From positions 1,054,001 through 1,118,000 of the forward strand of contig JADJWG010000001.1 in the NCBI GenBank assembly GCA_016716475.1: 64,000 nucleotides of DNA, read 5' to 3'. The position numbers and the translations under genes were made by a program. Below, piece after piece: positions 18,260-27,521 of the stretch. Within the stretch, counting starts at the first letter, position 1. Each line of letters starts with the position of its first letter. The notes beneath the pieces are model-generated. The model did not search any database. It saw nothing but the letters and a program-made list of their open reading frames with translations, and was not told where the DNA came from. Source of the stretch: Phycisphaerales bacterium. GTDB taxonomy: Bacteria; Planctomycetota; Phycisphaerae; UBA1845; Fen-1342.

Positions 18260-21200
18260 CTACCGTGGCGGAAGGACCGCCGGCTCCAGCGGGGTGATCG
18301 GTTCGGGCAGATCCCGACCCTGCGGGAGCTGAAACAGAAACCGTTCGCCCACAACCATGTCCTGCCGCGGCAGTCGGGCCACCAGCTCGGGGTTGCCCGC
18401 TTCGCGGAACTTCTCCGCAAGATTGACGCCCAAGGTCACCAGCCAGGTGCCCTCGTGCCGTGTCCCGTAGCGCTGCAGGAAGGCACACAAGGCCAGTGCG
18501 GACGGACGCCCCAGGACCCGTGGCTTGATCGGCGGATAGCGGAAGTCCTGCCTTTCCGGTTGGAGACCGTCCATCAATTGGAACGTCAATTCCGGCAGAT
18601 CGATCGCCCGGGACCACTCCCAGACTGTTTGCCGCCGCTCAGCCCGCGCCGCCGCCGTGGTCTCGAACTCGACCGGTCGTACGGCACCTCGGTCGCCCGC
18701 TTCCTGGAGCCGCAGACCGATGTTCAGTTCCACCCGCCGGTAGTAGTGCTGCGCACTGTCGTTGACGCGCTCCTGTGATGCCGGCTCACCAAGCGGGTCT
18801 GAAGTGCGCACAATGACATCCAGCGGGGCGGGTGCGCCCTGCGCATCGAGACCCATGAAGCGTCGCCACTGCGTGCTACCCGAGAGGAATGCGAGACGCC
18901 GCCGGCGGACATCCGATTCGGGCAGGGCCTGTTCCAGCGCGCCGAGCAACTCCTCCGCTCGCTGAATGCGCATCAGCAGATCACGAAAGGCCTCGAACGC
19001 CACCGTGTCCATGGCGGTGAGACCGGTACCCGCCTCGTTCAAATACGGCCAGCCCCGATACGGGGCGACCCGGCCAAGCGCCTCGTCCTGCAAGCCGACA
19101 TAAATAGAGGTCAACTCCACATCGAGCACGGCCTGGGCCCGCTGCTGAAATTCGACCAGCCGCTGCGTCAGGAGTTCGTCACCGAGTTGTGTTTCGCTGC
19201 GCAGATTCGCCAATCCCTCCCACGGAACCCCGGAGAGCGTGGGCACACCACGCCCGGGCGCCTCATCAAATCGCCGCGGAAGCGTCGCAACGGCCGCAAC
19301 CGCTTCGCACCATGCTCCCCACCGGGCGGTGAACTCCGCCGCTGTGGCTTCCCAGGGGCGCGGAATATTGCTGCCGGCCGCCGCCGGCGCTTCGGCCCGC
19401 CGCGCAAACTGGCCGTGGGCCCAATGCACGGCCAGCGCATCATCATACGCCTGGGCCACTGCGCGCTTCTGGGCGCCGTAATAGTCATCGGGCGCCTGCA
19501 ACCACCAGCCACTTTCCGGCAGGTACGTGGCCCAGCGAATCGCGCGGATGATTTCCGCGAATGCGGGTTGGAACTCGTCCTGTACGGCCTGGCGGGCCGT
19601 CAACCCACCCCCTGCGGGGGGGCGGAACTGCCCCGCGAAGGTTTCCCAGCGCGGCTCCACCTGGCTGAGGCGATCGAGTGCAGGCAGCCGGATACCGCCG
19701 TATGCCGTACTCCACGCCGCCACGTAACTATCGCAGTACTTCTTCCAGGCCGCGTTCACCAGCGTGGCGCAGCGCTGGTGGAGTGGCGTCGTGGCCTCGT
19801 CCTCCATGAAGTAGACATGCCCGCCGAAGTCCGCAAGAAAACGCGTAAGCTGCACCACTTCGAGCGCCCGTGCGTTCAGGAAGTCCGGGGATGCGCAGGC
19901 CGGGATCTGCCCTTGGCCCGCCGGGCGGTCGGCGGGTGTGGGGGCCTCGGATCTCGGCTGCACCGGGCTGGGCGGTGCTCCGCCCGTCGGCAACACCGGC
20001 GGTGGACCGCCGGGCGTTGGGGGAGGGGGGGCCGTCGGGGGCGTCTCCGGCGCGCGCGGTCGTTCGACGGCCGCCGGCACGGGGATGAAGTATGCCGATG
20101 GCTGGGTACTGCGCCAGTTGGATGCCACTTCACCCGCACCCCAGGCACCGGCCGCGCTCAGCATGGCCTCCATGGTGCGCAGCAGTGCCGTGCCGGCCCC
20201 CTTGCGGATCAGGTCCCGGTAGGTGCGATTGAGCGCTTGCAGTTCCTGCGGCTTCCAGCGCGGGTCGAGTTGCGCCAGGCCGGGGATTTCACCGCCTCCT
20301 GCGGCCGGCGGCGGAAAGAGTACCGTCTGCATCTGCTCCGCCCAGGCGGCGGCCGTCGCCAGATCGGTACCACCCGACCCGAGCGCGGCGAGTTGCCCGT
20401 GTATCTGGTCCAGCACGGGACGAATCACTTCGCGCAGGGCGGGGTTCACTACGATGGCGTCGTCGCGCCCCGCGTCGGCACCGCGCACCAGCGTCAGAAT
20501 GTGGGCGTATTCAGCATCAACCTCCTGCACCCAACTCGTGAACTCGGGCCCGAAAAACTCGGGGAAGTACTCGCGACTGGCCAGGCCCGCCTGCCGCAGA
20601 CTCTCCGCCAGCACCCGATCCAGGCCGCGGAAATCGCGCCCGTCACCCACCACGAGGGCATTCAACAATCCGATGACGGCATCATCGCTCGCGGGTGTCG
20701 CCCGACAGCGGGTGTAGGCCGTCCGCAGACTGCGCCGCACTTCCAGCCACTGCCCAGGACGCGCAGCCGTCGGCGCCGCGGCGCCCTCCGCGCCATCACT
20801 GCCGCGCTGCGCCAACACCGTGTCGCGCAACTGCGGGATGCGCCGGATCGCACCTTCGGACGGGCCGCGCCAGGTGCAACCGTCGACGGCTTGCGTGAGC
20901 AACGCGTACTCCGTGTTGAAGGTCGTGCGGAAGGTCTCCAGCTCCTGTTGCGTGCGGATCGGCTGGTTCGCCGCTACCAGGATGGCCGCATACGAGCGCT
21001 CGATCTGCGCGGCGGCATCCCGGATGCGCATCCACTCCGCGATCGTAGGATTCGGATGCTGCGCACCGAGGGTGGCGTAGAACTCCAGGTGGTCGTGCAA
21101 CGCCTTCAGGCCGGTGCGCAGCGCTGCGGCCGAACGTACCTCATCCGCCAAGCCCCGAACGGGATTATGCCAGCCCTCGCGGCCCTGTACCGTGGTGAAG

Positions 21201-23086
21201 TAATTTCGGGCCACATCGGCCACCTCGCTGCGCTTCGTGCCCAGCGGATCCGCGGAGGTGGGGATCAGGGCGGCGAGCGCCTCGTACGCCGCGAAGTCGT
21301 AGCCCTCGGGCCGGCCCGGGCCCCGGGCACAGCCGTACCACGTGAGATAGGTCCGCAGCGCCGGCTCGAACACCGTATAGGGCCAGGCCCCCGGCGCCGC
21401 GGTCTCGCCGGGACGCGCCACCCGCCCTTCGCGGAGCACGCGCTCCGTCTGTTCGAGCGTCGGCCCGAGAATGCTGTCTTCGAACAGCCGTAACTGGATG
21501 TCGGTCAGACCGCGCGCGGGCGCATCCGCACCCAGGCCGAGCGACAGCAATACCGGCCAAACACTGCTGCGCAGGGTTGAGACGTCCTGCCCGAGCTGCG
21601 TGAGCAGTGGCAGCGACTCCGCCGTTTTGCCGCGCAGCTCCGCCGCGGACTGGGCGCGCCCGCGCGGCTCGGTGATCAGCCGTCCGAACTGGAGTGAACT
21701 CACGATCAGCAGCACGAGCATGACCACGGCCACCGCGCCCGTCCCGATCGCCAGCAGGCGGGCCAGGCGGCGATTGCGGACCACTTCCTGCTCGTTGCGG
21801 AAGACCAGCCCCTCTTCCGGGAAGACTTTGCGGAAGAGCAGGTCCTTCACGAAGTGCGGACGCGGACGCGGATACATGCTTTCCAGCGGTGGCAACTGGC
21901 TGGCCGCATCGGCGCCGAGGCGCTCGGCCAGGTGCCGGAGGATGAGGCCGCCCTGCTGTGTGGCGCTGGTGAAGTACACACCGCGGAAGATCAGGTTCTT
22001 CACCGCCCGCGGACTCTTGATGGCGGGGAACAGCGTCCGCATGTAGGTGTGCAGCGGTTCGCGCAGCTCGCGGAATTCTTCCGGGAAGCTGTAGGCCATG
22101 CCGAGCTCGAATTCGTCGGCATCGTCGTTGAGCCGGCGCAGGCGAAGCTCGTGCAGTCGCCCATACAGCTCATTGAAATCGCTGGCGAAGCCCTCCGGCT
22201 CGTAGAGCTCGCTGAAGTCGCCGGGGCGCGACCAGCCGAAGATCTGGTTCTTGATGGTGATGTCGCGCTCGGCCCGGTCGAAGAACTGCATGAAGCCGAC
22301 GATCTTGTCACACTTGGTGATGACCAGGTACGTCGCGAAGGTCACCCCCAGCTTGCCCTGCAGGTCGCGCAGGCGCTCCAGCATGGTGTTCGCGTCGGCC
22401 TCGTGCTGCTCAGGCGGTTCCTGCAGCAGGTGTTCCGCCGAGACGCACAGCAGAACACCGTTGATAGGGTAGCCCTTGCGGCCCTTGGAGACGGTATTGA
22501 GGAAGGCTTCCCATTCGCGGCGGTCGGAGTCTTCCTGGGGATTGCAGAGCCGCCCGGCCATGTCGACGAAGATCGCATCCTCGGTGAACCACCAGTTGTA
22601 GTTCAGCGTGCCGAGCTGGTAACCCTCCGGTTTGCCGGTCGAAAAGGTCAGGCCGCCTTCGTTGATCAGCTTGGTCTTGCCGCAGCCGGAATCGCCGATC
22701 ACGACGTACCAGGGGAGGTCATAGACGCTGATGCCGAGCTTGCGCATCTCGCGGATTGCGCCGAAGAAGCGTTCGTTGTTCGACTTGATCGCGGCACGCA
22801 GGTCCATGGATACCGGGCCCGCGGCCGAGCCCGCGAGCTCCTGCTCCATCTTCCGAGCACGGGCCTTGCTCTTGCGCCCGAAGAGCCACGTGATGCCCAT
22901 GGCGAGCAGGGCCACCACGATGACCACCAGCACCACGCCGATGACCACCGTGACGATGCTGACGCCGGGAAACACGTACCGGTGCAGGAAGAAGATCGCG
23001 CCCACGGGCGAGGCCAGCCCCACGACCGCCAGGAGCGCCTTCACTTCCTTAGGCAGCGCCTTGAACCATTCCGCCAGTTTCTTCAT
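18260..23086 (-). CDS. tssM: T6SS inner-membrane core protein TssM (IcmF family)
   Basis: TssM spans the inner membrane and periplasm and with TssL and TssJ forms the membrane complex. The 1608-residue protein has two N-terminal membrane helices (about residues 18-36 and 42-69). A cytoplasmic NTPase-like domain with intact Walker A GDSGCGKT (131-138) follows, then a third membrane helix near residues 440-463 and a very large periplasmic part. A proline-rich linker at about residues 1005-1060 divides the periplasmic part and is an unusual expansion; the protein is longer than typical TssM proteins of about 1100-1200 residues. GAGG lies 7 bases before the ATG. It sits between tssL and tagF. Confidence 0.95.
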   Translation of the reverse strand: MKKLAEWFKALPKEVKALLAVVGLASPVGAIFFLHRYVFPGVSIVTVVIGVVLVVIVVALLAMGITWLFGRKSKARARKMEQELAGSAAGPVSMDLRAAIKSNNERFFGAIREMRKLGISVYDLPWYVVIGDSGCGKTKLINEGGLTFSTGKPEGYQLGTLNYNWWFTEDAIFVDMAGRLCNPQEDSDRREWEAFLNTVSKGRKGYPINGVLLCVSAEHLLQEPPEQHEADANTMLERLRDLQGKLGVTFATYLVITKCDKIVGFMQFFDRAERDITIKNQIFGWSRPGDFSELYEPEGFASDFNELYGRLHELRLRRLNDDADEFELGMAYSFPEEFRELREPLHTYMRTLFPAIKSPRAVKNLIFRGVYFTSATQQGGLILRHLAERLGADAASQLPPLESMYPRPRPHFVKDLLFRKVFPEEGLVFRNEQEVVRNRRLARLLAIGTGAVAVVMLVLLIVSSLQFGRLITEPRGRAQSAAELRGKTAESLPLLTQLGQDVSTLRSSVWPVLLSLGLGADAPARGLTDIQLRLFEDSILGPTLEQTERVLREGRVARPGETAAPGAWPYTVFEPALRTYLTWYGCARGPGRPEGYDFAAYEALAALIPTSADPLGTKRSEVADVARNYFTTVQGREGWHNPVRGLADEVRSAAALRTGLKALHDHLEFYATLGAQHPNPTIAEWMRIRDAAAQIERSYAAILVAANQPIRTQQELETFRTTFNTEYALLTQAVDGCTWRGPSEGAIRRIPQLRDTVLAQRGSDGAEGAAAPTAARPGQWLEVRRSLRTAYTRCRATPASDDAVIGLLNALVVGDGRDFRGLDRVLAESLRQAGLASREYFPEFFGPEFTSWVQEVDAEYAHILTLVRGADAGRDDAIVVNPALREVIRPVLDQIHGQLAALGSGGTDLATAAAWAEQMQTVLFPPPAAGGGEIPGLAQLDPRWKPQELQALNRTYRDLIRKGAGTALLRTMEAMLSAAGAWGAGEVASNWRSTQPSAYFIPVPAAVERPRAPETPPTAPPPPTPGGPPPVLPTGGAPPSPVQPRSEAPTPADRPAGQGQIPACASPDFLNARALEVVQLTRFLADFGGHVYFMEDEATTPLHQRCATLVNAAWKKYCDSYVAAWSTAYGGIRLPALDRLSQVEPRWETFAGQFRPPAGGGLTARQAVQDEFQPAFAEIIRAIRWATYLPESGWWLQAPDDYYGAQKRAVAQAYDDALAVHWAHGQFARRAEAPAAAGSNIPRPWEATAAEFTARWGAWCEAVAAVATLPRRFDEAPGRGVPTLSGVPWEGLANLRSETQLGDELLTQRLVEFQQRAQAVLDVELTSIYVGLQDEALGRVAPYRGWPYLNEAGTGLTAMDTVAFEAFRDLLMRIQRAEELLGALEQALPESDVRRRRLAFLSGSTQWRRFMGLDAQGAPAPLDVIVRTSDPLGEPASQERVNDSAQHYYRRVELNIGLRLQEAGDRGAVRPVEFETTAAARAERRQTVWEWSRAIDLPELTFQLMDGLQPERQDFRYPPIKPRVLGRPSALALCAFLQRYGTRHEGTWLVTLGVNLAEKFREAGNPELVARLPRQDMVVGERFLFQLPQGRDLPEPITPLEPAVLPPR

Positions 23087-23139
23087 CGCACAACCTCACG
23101 GTTCACCCGCTCGCGGCGGGCGCCCGGGTGCTGATTTCC

Positions 23140-23913
23140 TCAGGAGTCCTGGGCTGCGGCCGCCGTGGTGGCGTCCCAAGCCGCTTCGGCCTTCTGGATG
23201 TCGACAACCGCCCGGTGCCAGGCGACCCGGAACGTGATCAGTGACGTGCCGATCACCAGCGCCAGGATCACCACGACGAGCGTCAGACTGAGCCCCAGCT
23301 TGTAGTCCACCTTGATTTCCTGGTTGTGGCGGTACGCGTCGGGGAACATCTCCTTCGAACGGGTGGTCGCATACGCCGGCAACCGGGTGAACAACCGCCG
23401 CGTATAGTCCGCCAATTCCTGCGGCCGATCGTGGTACTGCCCCTTGAATCCAAGGCGCAGACAGACGAAGTACAGTCCCAGCAGCTCGGCCAGTTCGGCC
23501 ACGTCGCGACGCTGCCGGCGCTCGGCGAGTTCGTACTCCTTCTGGATTTCGTCGCAGTCCTCGAAGAACTTCTCACCACCGAGTGATTCAACGTGATCGA
23601 GGATTTCCGGGTCGGTCTCGAAGCGGTTGTCGAACCAGTAGTCGCGTCCGTCCCAGTTGGTATTCACCATGCGGTAGTCGATCAGGTAGACCATCATGGC
23701 CTTAACCCGGTCATCCCACAGCCGCTCCGCGGCCGGATCGCGTCGGGCCAGGTCTTCGGCATCCCGCAGCGCCGACAGCAGCTCGTAACGCGTCTGTTCC
23801 GACGCCGGCTGGTGCCCGTACTTCACCTGCCGGCTGAAGTTCACGAGATAGTCGATAATCGGCCAGCACACTTCGGTCATCCGGAGGGCCGGTCCGGTTT
23901 CGCGCTCGCTCAT
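23140..23913 (-). CDS. tssL: T6SS inner-membrane protein TssL
   Basis: TssL links the membrane complex to the baseplate. The 257-residue protein has the IcmH/DotU-type cytoplasmic domain (LRMTEVCWPIIDYLVNFSRQ; LLGLYFVCLRLGFKGQY) and one C-terminal membrane helix at about residues 210-232 (LTLVVVILALVIGTSLITF). No OmpA-like peptidoglycan-binding domain follows the membrane helix, so anchoring to the cell wall must come from another protein. The ATG at 23913 overlaps the tssK stop in ATGA; a longer frame to 24018 lacks TssL-like sequence. Confidence 0.93.
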   Translation of the reverse strand: MSERETGPALRMTEVCWPIIDYLVNFSRQVKYGHQPASEQTRYELLSALRDAEDLARRDPAAERLWDDRVKAMMVYLIDYRMVNTNWDGRDYWFDNRFETDPEILDHVESLGGEKFFEDCDEIQKEYELAERRQRRDVAELAELLGLYFVCLRLGFKGQYHDRPQELADYTRRLFTRLPAYATTRSKEMFPDAYRHNQEIKVDYKLGLSLTLVVVILALVIGTSLITFRVAWHRAVVDIQKAEAAWDATTAAAAQDS

Positions 23914-25331
23914 CGCCCACTTCCCTTCATGCACACGTACAACGTCGGGCGGAATTGCTCCAGCGCCGCCATCTGCCCCTCCCGCAGACTCATGCGGATG
24001 CCGCGTTCCTGCTCGCACTCCTGCCAGTAGTCCGTCCGGTCCGGTCCGATCGTCTTGTCGACGCGGAAATAGTGCAGATTGGTCCGCCGCGGCAGCACCC
24101 CGGCCGGAACCGACTTGATCTGCAGGCGCAGCCCGCTCACCGCCGTACCGGCAATACGCGGCGAGCGCTTCGGCGACGCCAGCTTCAGGTCGAACGTGTT
24201 GCGGATGTGCTTGTACAACTCGTCCACATCGCGGTCGTCACACTGCAGGCCGACGTACATGTCGAGGTTCTCGTCGATCCATTGCCGGTCGAGCTCCACT
24301 TCGAGGCCATCGCGCCCGCGCTCATCCTTCTTCCGCACGAACTGCCGCGAGAGGTAGGCCAGCGGCCGCAAGGCATCCAGCAGCAGCAGCAGGCGCCGCC
24401 GCAGGCGGTCCAGCGCTTCGGCCGGCCGGTCGTGGTCGTAAGCCGGCAGCGCACCGGGGACGAGGTCTTCACCAAAGACGGACACGTCACCGATAACCCG
24501 GGCCAGCGCGCCGAATGCGTCGAAGGGATGGACCAGGGGACTTTGCAACAAGGCGCGCAGCGCGGCCCGCGCACCGTTCAACGCGTGCAGTTTCAGGAGG
24601 TGTTCCGTGTTCGCTCCCAGCCCGTCCGTGAAGGCCATCTGGGTCTCACGGGCCTCGCGGGCAAGTACCTCGTTCTTGGCCTCCACCTGATCCGCGAGCG
24701 AGGTCAGTAACTGGCTCAGGCCACGGTCGGCCTGCACCGCCAGCAGTGGTCCCGCGCCGAGTTCGTCCACGTCCGGCACAGCGCCCGGGCGATCGGTGCG
24801 TTTCAAGCGGCAGACCCGTACGACCTCGAAACCGGTCATGTCTTCCCCGGCGGCAAACAATCGCCCGCGCATCCGCCGCACGTAGAGGGTTTGCGGATTA
24901 GCGCCGGTGTTCTCATCCCGGCGCGTCAGCGCGTGCGGCTCGTAGCGCGGCGTGCCGTCCACCCGGTCCGGCTCCTGGAGGGAAACCGCGTTGGCCCGCA
25001 CCTCCTGCATCTGCGGCACGCCAAAATAGACCTCGACGGCTCCCCCACCGGCATCCAGCGCGGCTTCGAAGTTCAACGGCGCAACCTCGGTGTTGTCCGG
25101 AACGTGCGCCCACGTCCCGTCCTTCAGCCGCAGCACACACCGGTCCAGTCGCAGGACACAGTTCTCCAGCGGTTCTTCCGCGATCTCAAGTTCGACGAAG
25201 CCCCACGCGAAAGGCATGACCGCTTCCTGCGCCGCGCGCACAAGCGTCTCCAGCCGGCGCTGGGCCGCCTGGAGATGATGGGGCCGCAGGAACATCCCCT
25301 CGTACCAGTGGATCTCCGTCCAGAACGTCAT
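23910..25331 (-). CDS. tssK: T6SS baseplate-membrane connector TssK
   Basis: TssK trimers connect the baseplate to the membrane complex through TssL. The 473-residue protein begins MTFWTEIHWYEGMFLRPHHLQ, the usual TssK start, and has typical segments LVPGALPAYDHDRP and the C-terminal NLHYFRVDKTIGPD and QECEQERGIRMSL. The ATG at 25331 is chosen by this similarity. The gene ends in an ATGA overlap with tssL and lies about 100 bases after tssJ. Confidence 0.93.
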   Translation of the reverse strand: MTFWTEIHWYEGMFLRPHHLQAAQRRLETLVRAAQEAVMPFAWGFVELEIAEEPLENCVLRLDRCVLRLKDGTWAHVPDNTEVAPLNFEAALDAGGGAVEVYFGVPQMQEVRANAVSLQEPDRVDGTPRYEPHALTRRDENTGANPQTLYVRRMRGRLFAAGEDMTGFEVVRVCRLKRTDRPGAVPDVDELGAGPLLAVQADRGLSQLLTSLADQVEAKNEVLAREARETQMAFTDGLGANTEHLLKLHALNGARAALRALLQSPLVHPFDAFGALARVIGDVSVFGEDLVPGALPAYDHDRPAEALDRLRRRLLLLLDALRPLAYLSRQFVRKKDERGRDGLEVELDRQWIDENLDMYVGLQCDDRDVDELYKHIRNTFDLKLASPKRSPRIAGTAVSGLRLQIKSVPAGVLPRRTNLHYFRVDKTIGPDRTDYWQECEQERGIRMSLREGQMAALEQFRPTLYVCMKGSGR

Positions 25332-25433
25332 ACGCGGCGACTCCGCAGTCCCGTTCCTTCCGAACCCGCCACACCCGTGGCGCGGCCCCTGTGCGCCTGC
25401 GAGCAGCCCGACTCGCACGCGCCACACCGGCAG

Positions 25434-26099
25434 CTAGAGCTTGCGCGGTGAAAGCACTTCAATGAACTGCGCCTGGTCCAGCGGCTGCCCGGGGCGCACG
25501 CCGATCCGCACGTGCAGTTCCGCTTCATACGCGCCCGGCGGGTGGAAGGTCGCGGGAGCCACCGGCAGCACAACGCCTTCGCGATTGATGAACCGCGGGA
25601 ACACGTAGATCACCGTGTCCTTGCTGTGCAGCGCACCGGCCCGCACATCGATCGCATTCTTCTTCTCAATCGGGGTTTCGCCGTCCAGCTTACCACCCCG
25701 CAGAGCACTGCCGATGTGCTTGCCAAAGTAGTCCGGGTCGTTCGTCAGGACGTAGATCTGCGACTTCGGCAGGTCAAAGGTCCGGCCCGCACTCTCACCA
25801 CCCGGCTGCGGGCGGCGGGCGTACCAGTCCCGCGAAGTGATCTGCGAACCGGGTCGCAACAGCTCATTCCCGGGTTTTTGCAGATCCTCACCGTACACAA
25901 CCACTACAGTCACTTCGAGCGGCTCGCCGGTCCGGGTAGCTTCCGGCCGATTCGCGTGCGGAGCCGTATTGATGTAGAGGTCCTGGCCGATCTTCAGCGT
26001 GCGGCCACAGCCGGGTGCGACCTGGAGCAGCAGCCCCAGCGTCGCTAGCAGCAGCCCACGATTGGAAACCGTCCTGCGCCTGCGCCCTCGTGTTTTCAT
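25434..26099 (-). CDS. tssJ: T6SS outer-membrane lipoprotein TssJ (probable)
   Basis: TssJ anchors the membrane complex to the outer membrane and binds TssM. The 221-residue protein has a positively charged N-terminus, a hydrophobic stretch (LLLATLGLLLQVAPGC) and a cysteine near residue 31 as the likely lipidation site. The mature part is beta-rich with long loops, as expected of a TssJ sandwich (LEVTVVVVYGED; KDTVIYVFPRFIN). It is longer than many TssJ proteins (about 150-180 residues). The assignment rests on the lipoprotein signal plus position next to tssK-tssL-tssM; the sequence itself is divergent. Its ATG overlaps the stop of the upstream coiled-coil gene in ATGA. Confidence 0.75.
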   Translation of the reverse strand: MKTRGRRRRTVSNRGLLLATLGLLLQVAPGCGRTLKIGQDLYINTAPHANRPEATRTGEPLEVTVVVVYGEDLQKPGNELLRPGSQITSRDWYARRPQPGGESAGRTFDLPKSQIYVLTNDPDYFGKHIGSALRGGKLDGETPIEKKNAIDVRAGALHSKDTVIYVFPRFINREGVVLPVAPATFHPPGAYEAELHVRIGVRPGQPLDQAQFIEVLSPRKL

Positions 26100-27286
26100 G
26101 CGGCACCTCCCTGCCCGTGTGCGTACGCCTCTGCCAGCTTGCTGCTGCGCAGCTCGCGCATGTGCTGCTGGAAGAGATGATTCCCATCATCACGTAAATA
26201 GTCGCGCACCCGCCGATTTGGATCATTTTCCATTCCGAGTGGGCCGCGTAACTGGGTTTCCAATTCGGGCGCAACCGATTCGAGCGACGTGTCTGAAGCG
26301 ATCAGCGTCGCCAGCGTCCACCGCTGGAGCGCCATCAGCCGCATCTTCAGCACGCCGGCGGGCTTGCCCGCCGTGGCGTCGATGACTTCGCGCACCACGT
26401 CCAGCAACCCCGGCGAGCGGGCATACACATCCCACGGACGAGCCAGCGCGGCGTTGTGCTTGATCATGTTTCCGAGGAACGGCCGCAGCCCGAGGTCGAA
26501 CTCATGGACGAAACGGGTCAGTTCGATGAACGCATCGAACAGTCGCTCGGCGGCTTGAACGGGCGGCTCGGCCCCGCCCGTGGCGAGGTGCGGCTTGGCC
26601 CGGGCCAGCCGATCCCAAAGTTGCATGAGGAGTTGACCCGATTCCGCCCCCTGGGCGGCTCCAGCTTGGACGACCTTGCCCCGCAATTCCTCGATCGCCG
26701 CATCCTTGTCCTTGCGCAATTGCTCCAACTCGGTCCGCGCGGTCTCGATCTGCCGGGCGAGGTCGCGATTCTGATCCTCCAAGCGGTCCTGTCGCGCGGT
26801 GTCCCCCGTCTGTTTTTCCAGGCGCTGGAGCTTGATTGTGGCCGCCTCGAGCCGGTTCTCCGCCTCGTACAGCGCCTCGCTTTTCGCCGTCAGGTTGCTC
26901 TCGAGTTCCGTGATCCGTTCCTGGGCGGATTGCAGCCGGTTGCGCTGCTCGGCCACGATGCGATCGAGTTCCTGGCTCCGCGTCCGTTCGGCCTCGGCGT
27001 GCTTCTCGCGCAGGGCGAGGTCGGCCCGCGCCTGCGCCAAGGCATCTTCAAGCTGCGCTTTTTCTTCACCCAGACGCTGAAGTTTCTTGCCGAGTCCATC
27101 CCCATCAGCCGATGGCGGCCGACTGCGCGTCTCCTGCTGACCCGCCAATTCCGTGAGAAAGGCGCCCAGTTGCCGATACCGTTCCGGTTCAGGAAGTTTG
27201 AGAAGCACGTCCCCCAGCGACGCGAATAGAGCGGTAGCGCTCCCGCTCGAAGAGCCGTCGCGGCGCTGTCCTGCCGCCTCGCTCAT
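26096..27286 (-). CDS. Coiled-coil protein coupled to T6SS tssJ, function unknown
   Basis: I do not recognise this 396-residue protein. Residues 1-55 are small and helical. Residues about 60-215 form a long coiled coil rich in Glu, Arg, Gln and Leu. Residues about 220-390 form a separate helical domain with conserved-looking motifs (FDAFIELTRFVHEFDLGLRPF, cut here after 20 residues; MRLMALQRWTLATL). No signal peptide or membrane helix is seen, so it should be cytoplasmic. ATG 27286 is chosen because GAGG lies 7 bases upstream. Its stop overlaps the tssJ start in ATGA, so it is co-translated with the membrane-complex genes and is probably a lineage-specific T6SS accessory protein. Confidence 0.8.
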   Translation of the reverse strand: MSEAAGQRRDGSSSGSATALFASLGDVLLKLPEPERYRQLGAFLTELAGQQETRSRPPSADGDGLGKKLQRLGEEKAQLEDALAQARADLALREKHAEAERTRSQELDRIVAEQRNRLQSAQERITELESNLTAKSEALYEAENRLEAATIKLQRLEKQTGDTARQDRLEDQNRDLARQIETARTELEQLRKDKDAAIEELRGKVVQAGAAQGAESGQLLMQLWDRLARAKPHLATGGAEPPVQAAERLFDAFIELTRFVHEFDLGLRPFLGNMIKHNAALARPWDVYARSPGLLDVVREVIDATAGKPAGVLKMRLMALQRWTLATLIASDTSLESVAPELETQLRGPLGMENDPNRRVRDYLRDDGNHLFQQHMRELRSSKLAEAYAHGQGGAA

Positions 27287-27475
27287 CCTTCGGCCTCGAA
27301 ATTCCAAGCGTGCCGGACATCGGAATGCCTGGGTCGGACACCTGCCAGCGAGAGTGCCAGCGTGCAATCCGACCGCGTGGCGCGCCGCTCCACAGCCCGC
27401 GAAACCACACTCCATCCGTCGCCGGGGCCCGACCCGGCCATGGCCCATGTCGAACACAACTCATGGCCGCCGCGC

Positions 27476-27504
27476 ACTATAGCCCTGCCCTGTGAGGCGA
27501 GCAA
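27476..27504 (-). promoter_or_regulatory. Promoter-like sequence before the coiled-coil/tssJ unit
   Basis: On the minus strand TTGCTC (27504-27499), a 17-base gap and TATAGT (27481-27476) resemble a housekeeping promoter. It lies in the 235-base space between the pseudokinase gene and the coiled-coil gene and could drive the membrane-complex genes. The -35 match is modest. Confidence 0.35.
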
Positions 27505-27521
27505 GCCAGACGCCGACTGCC

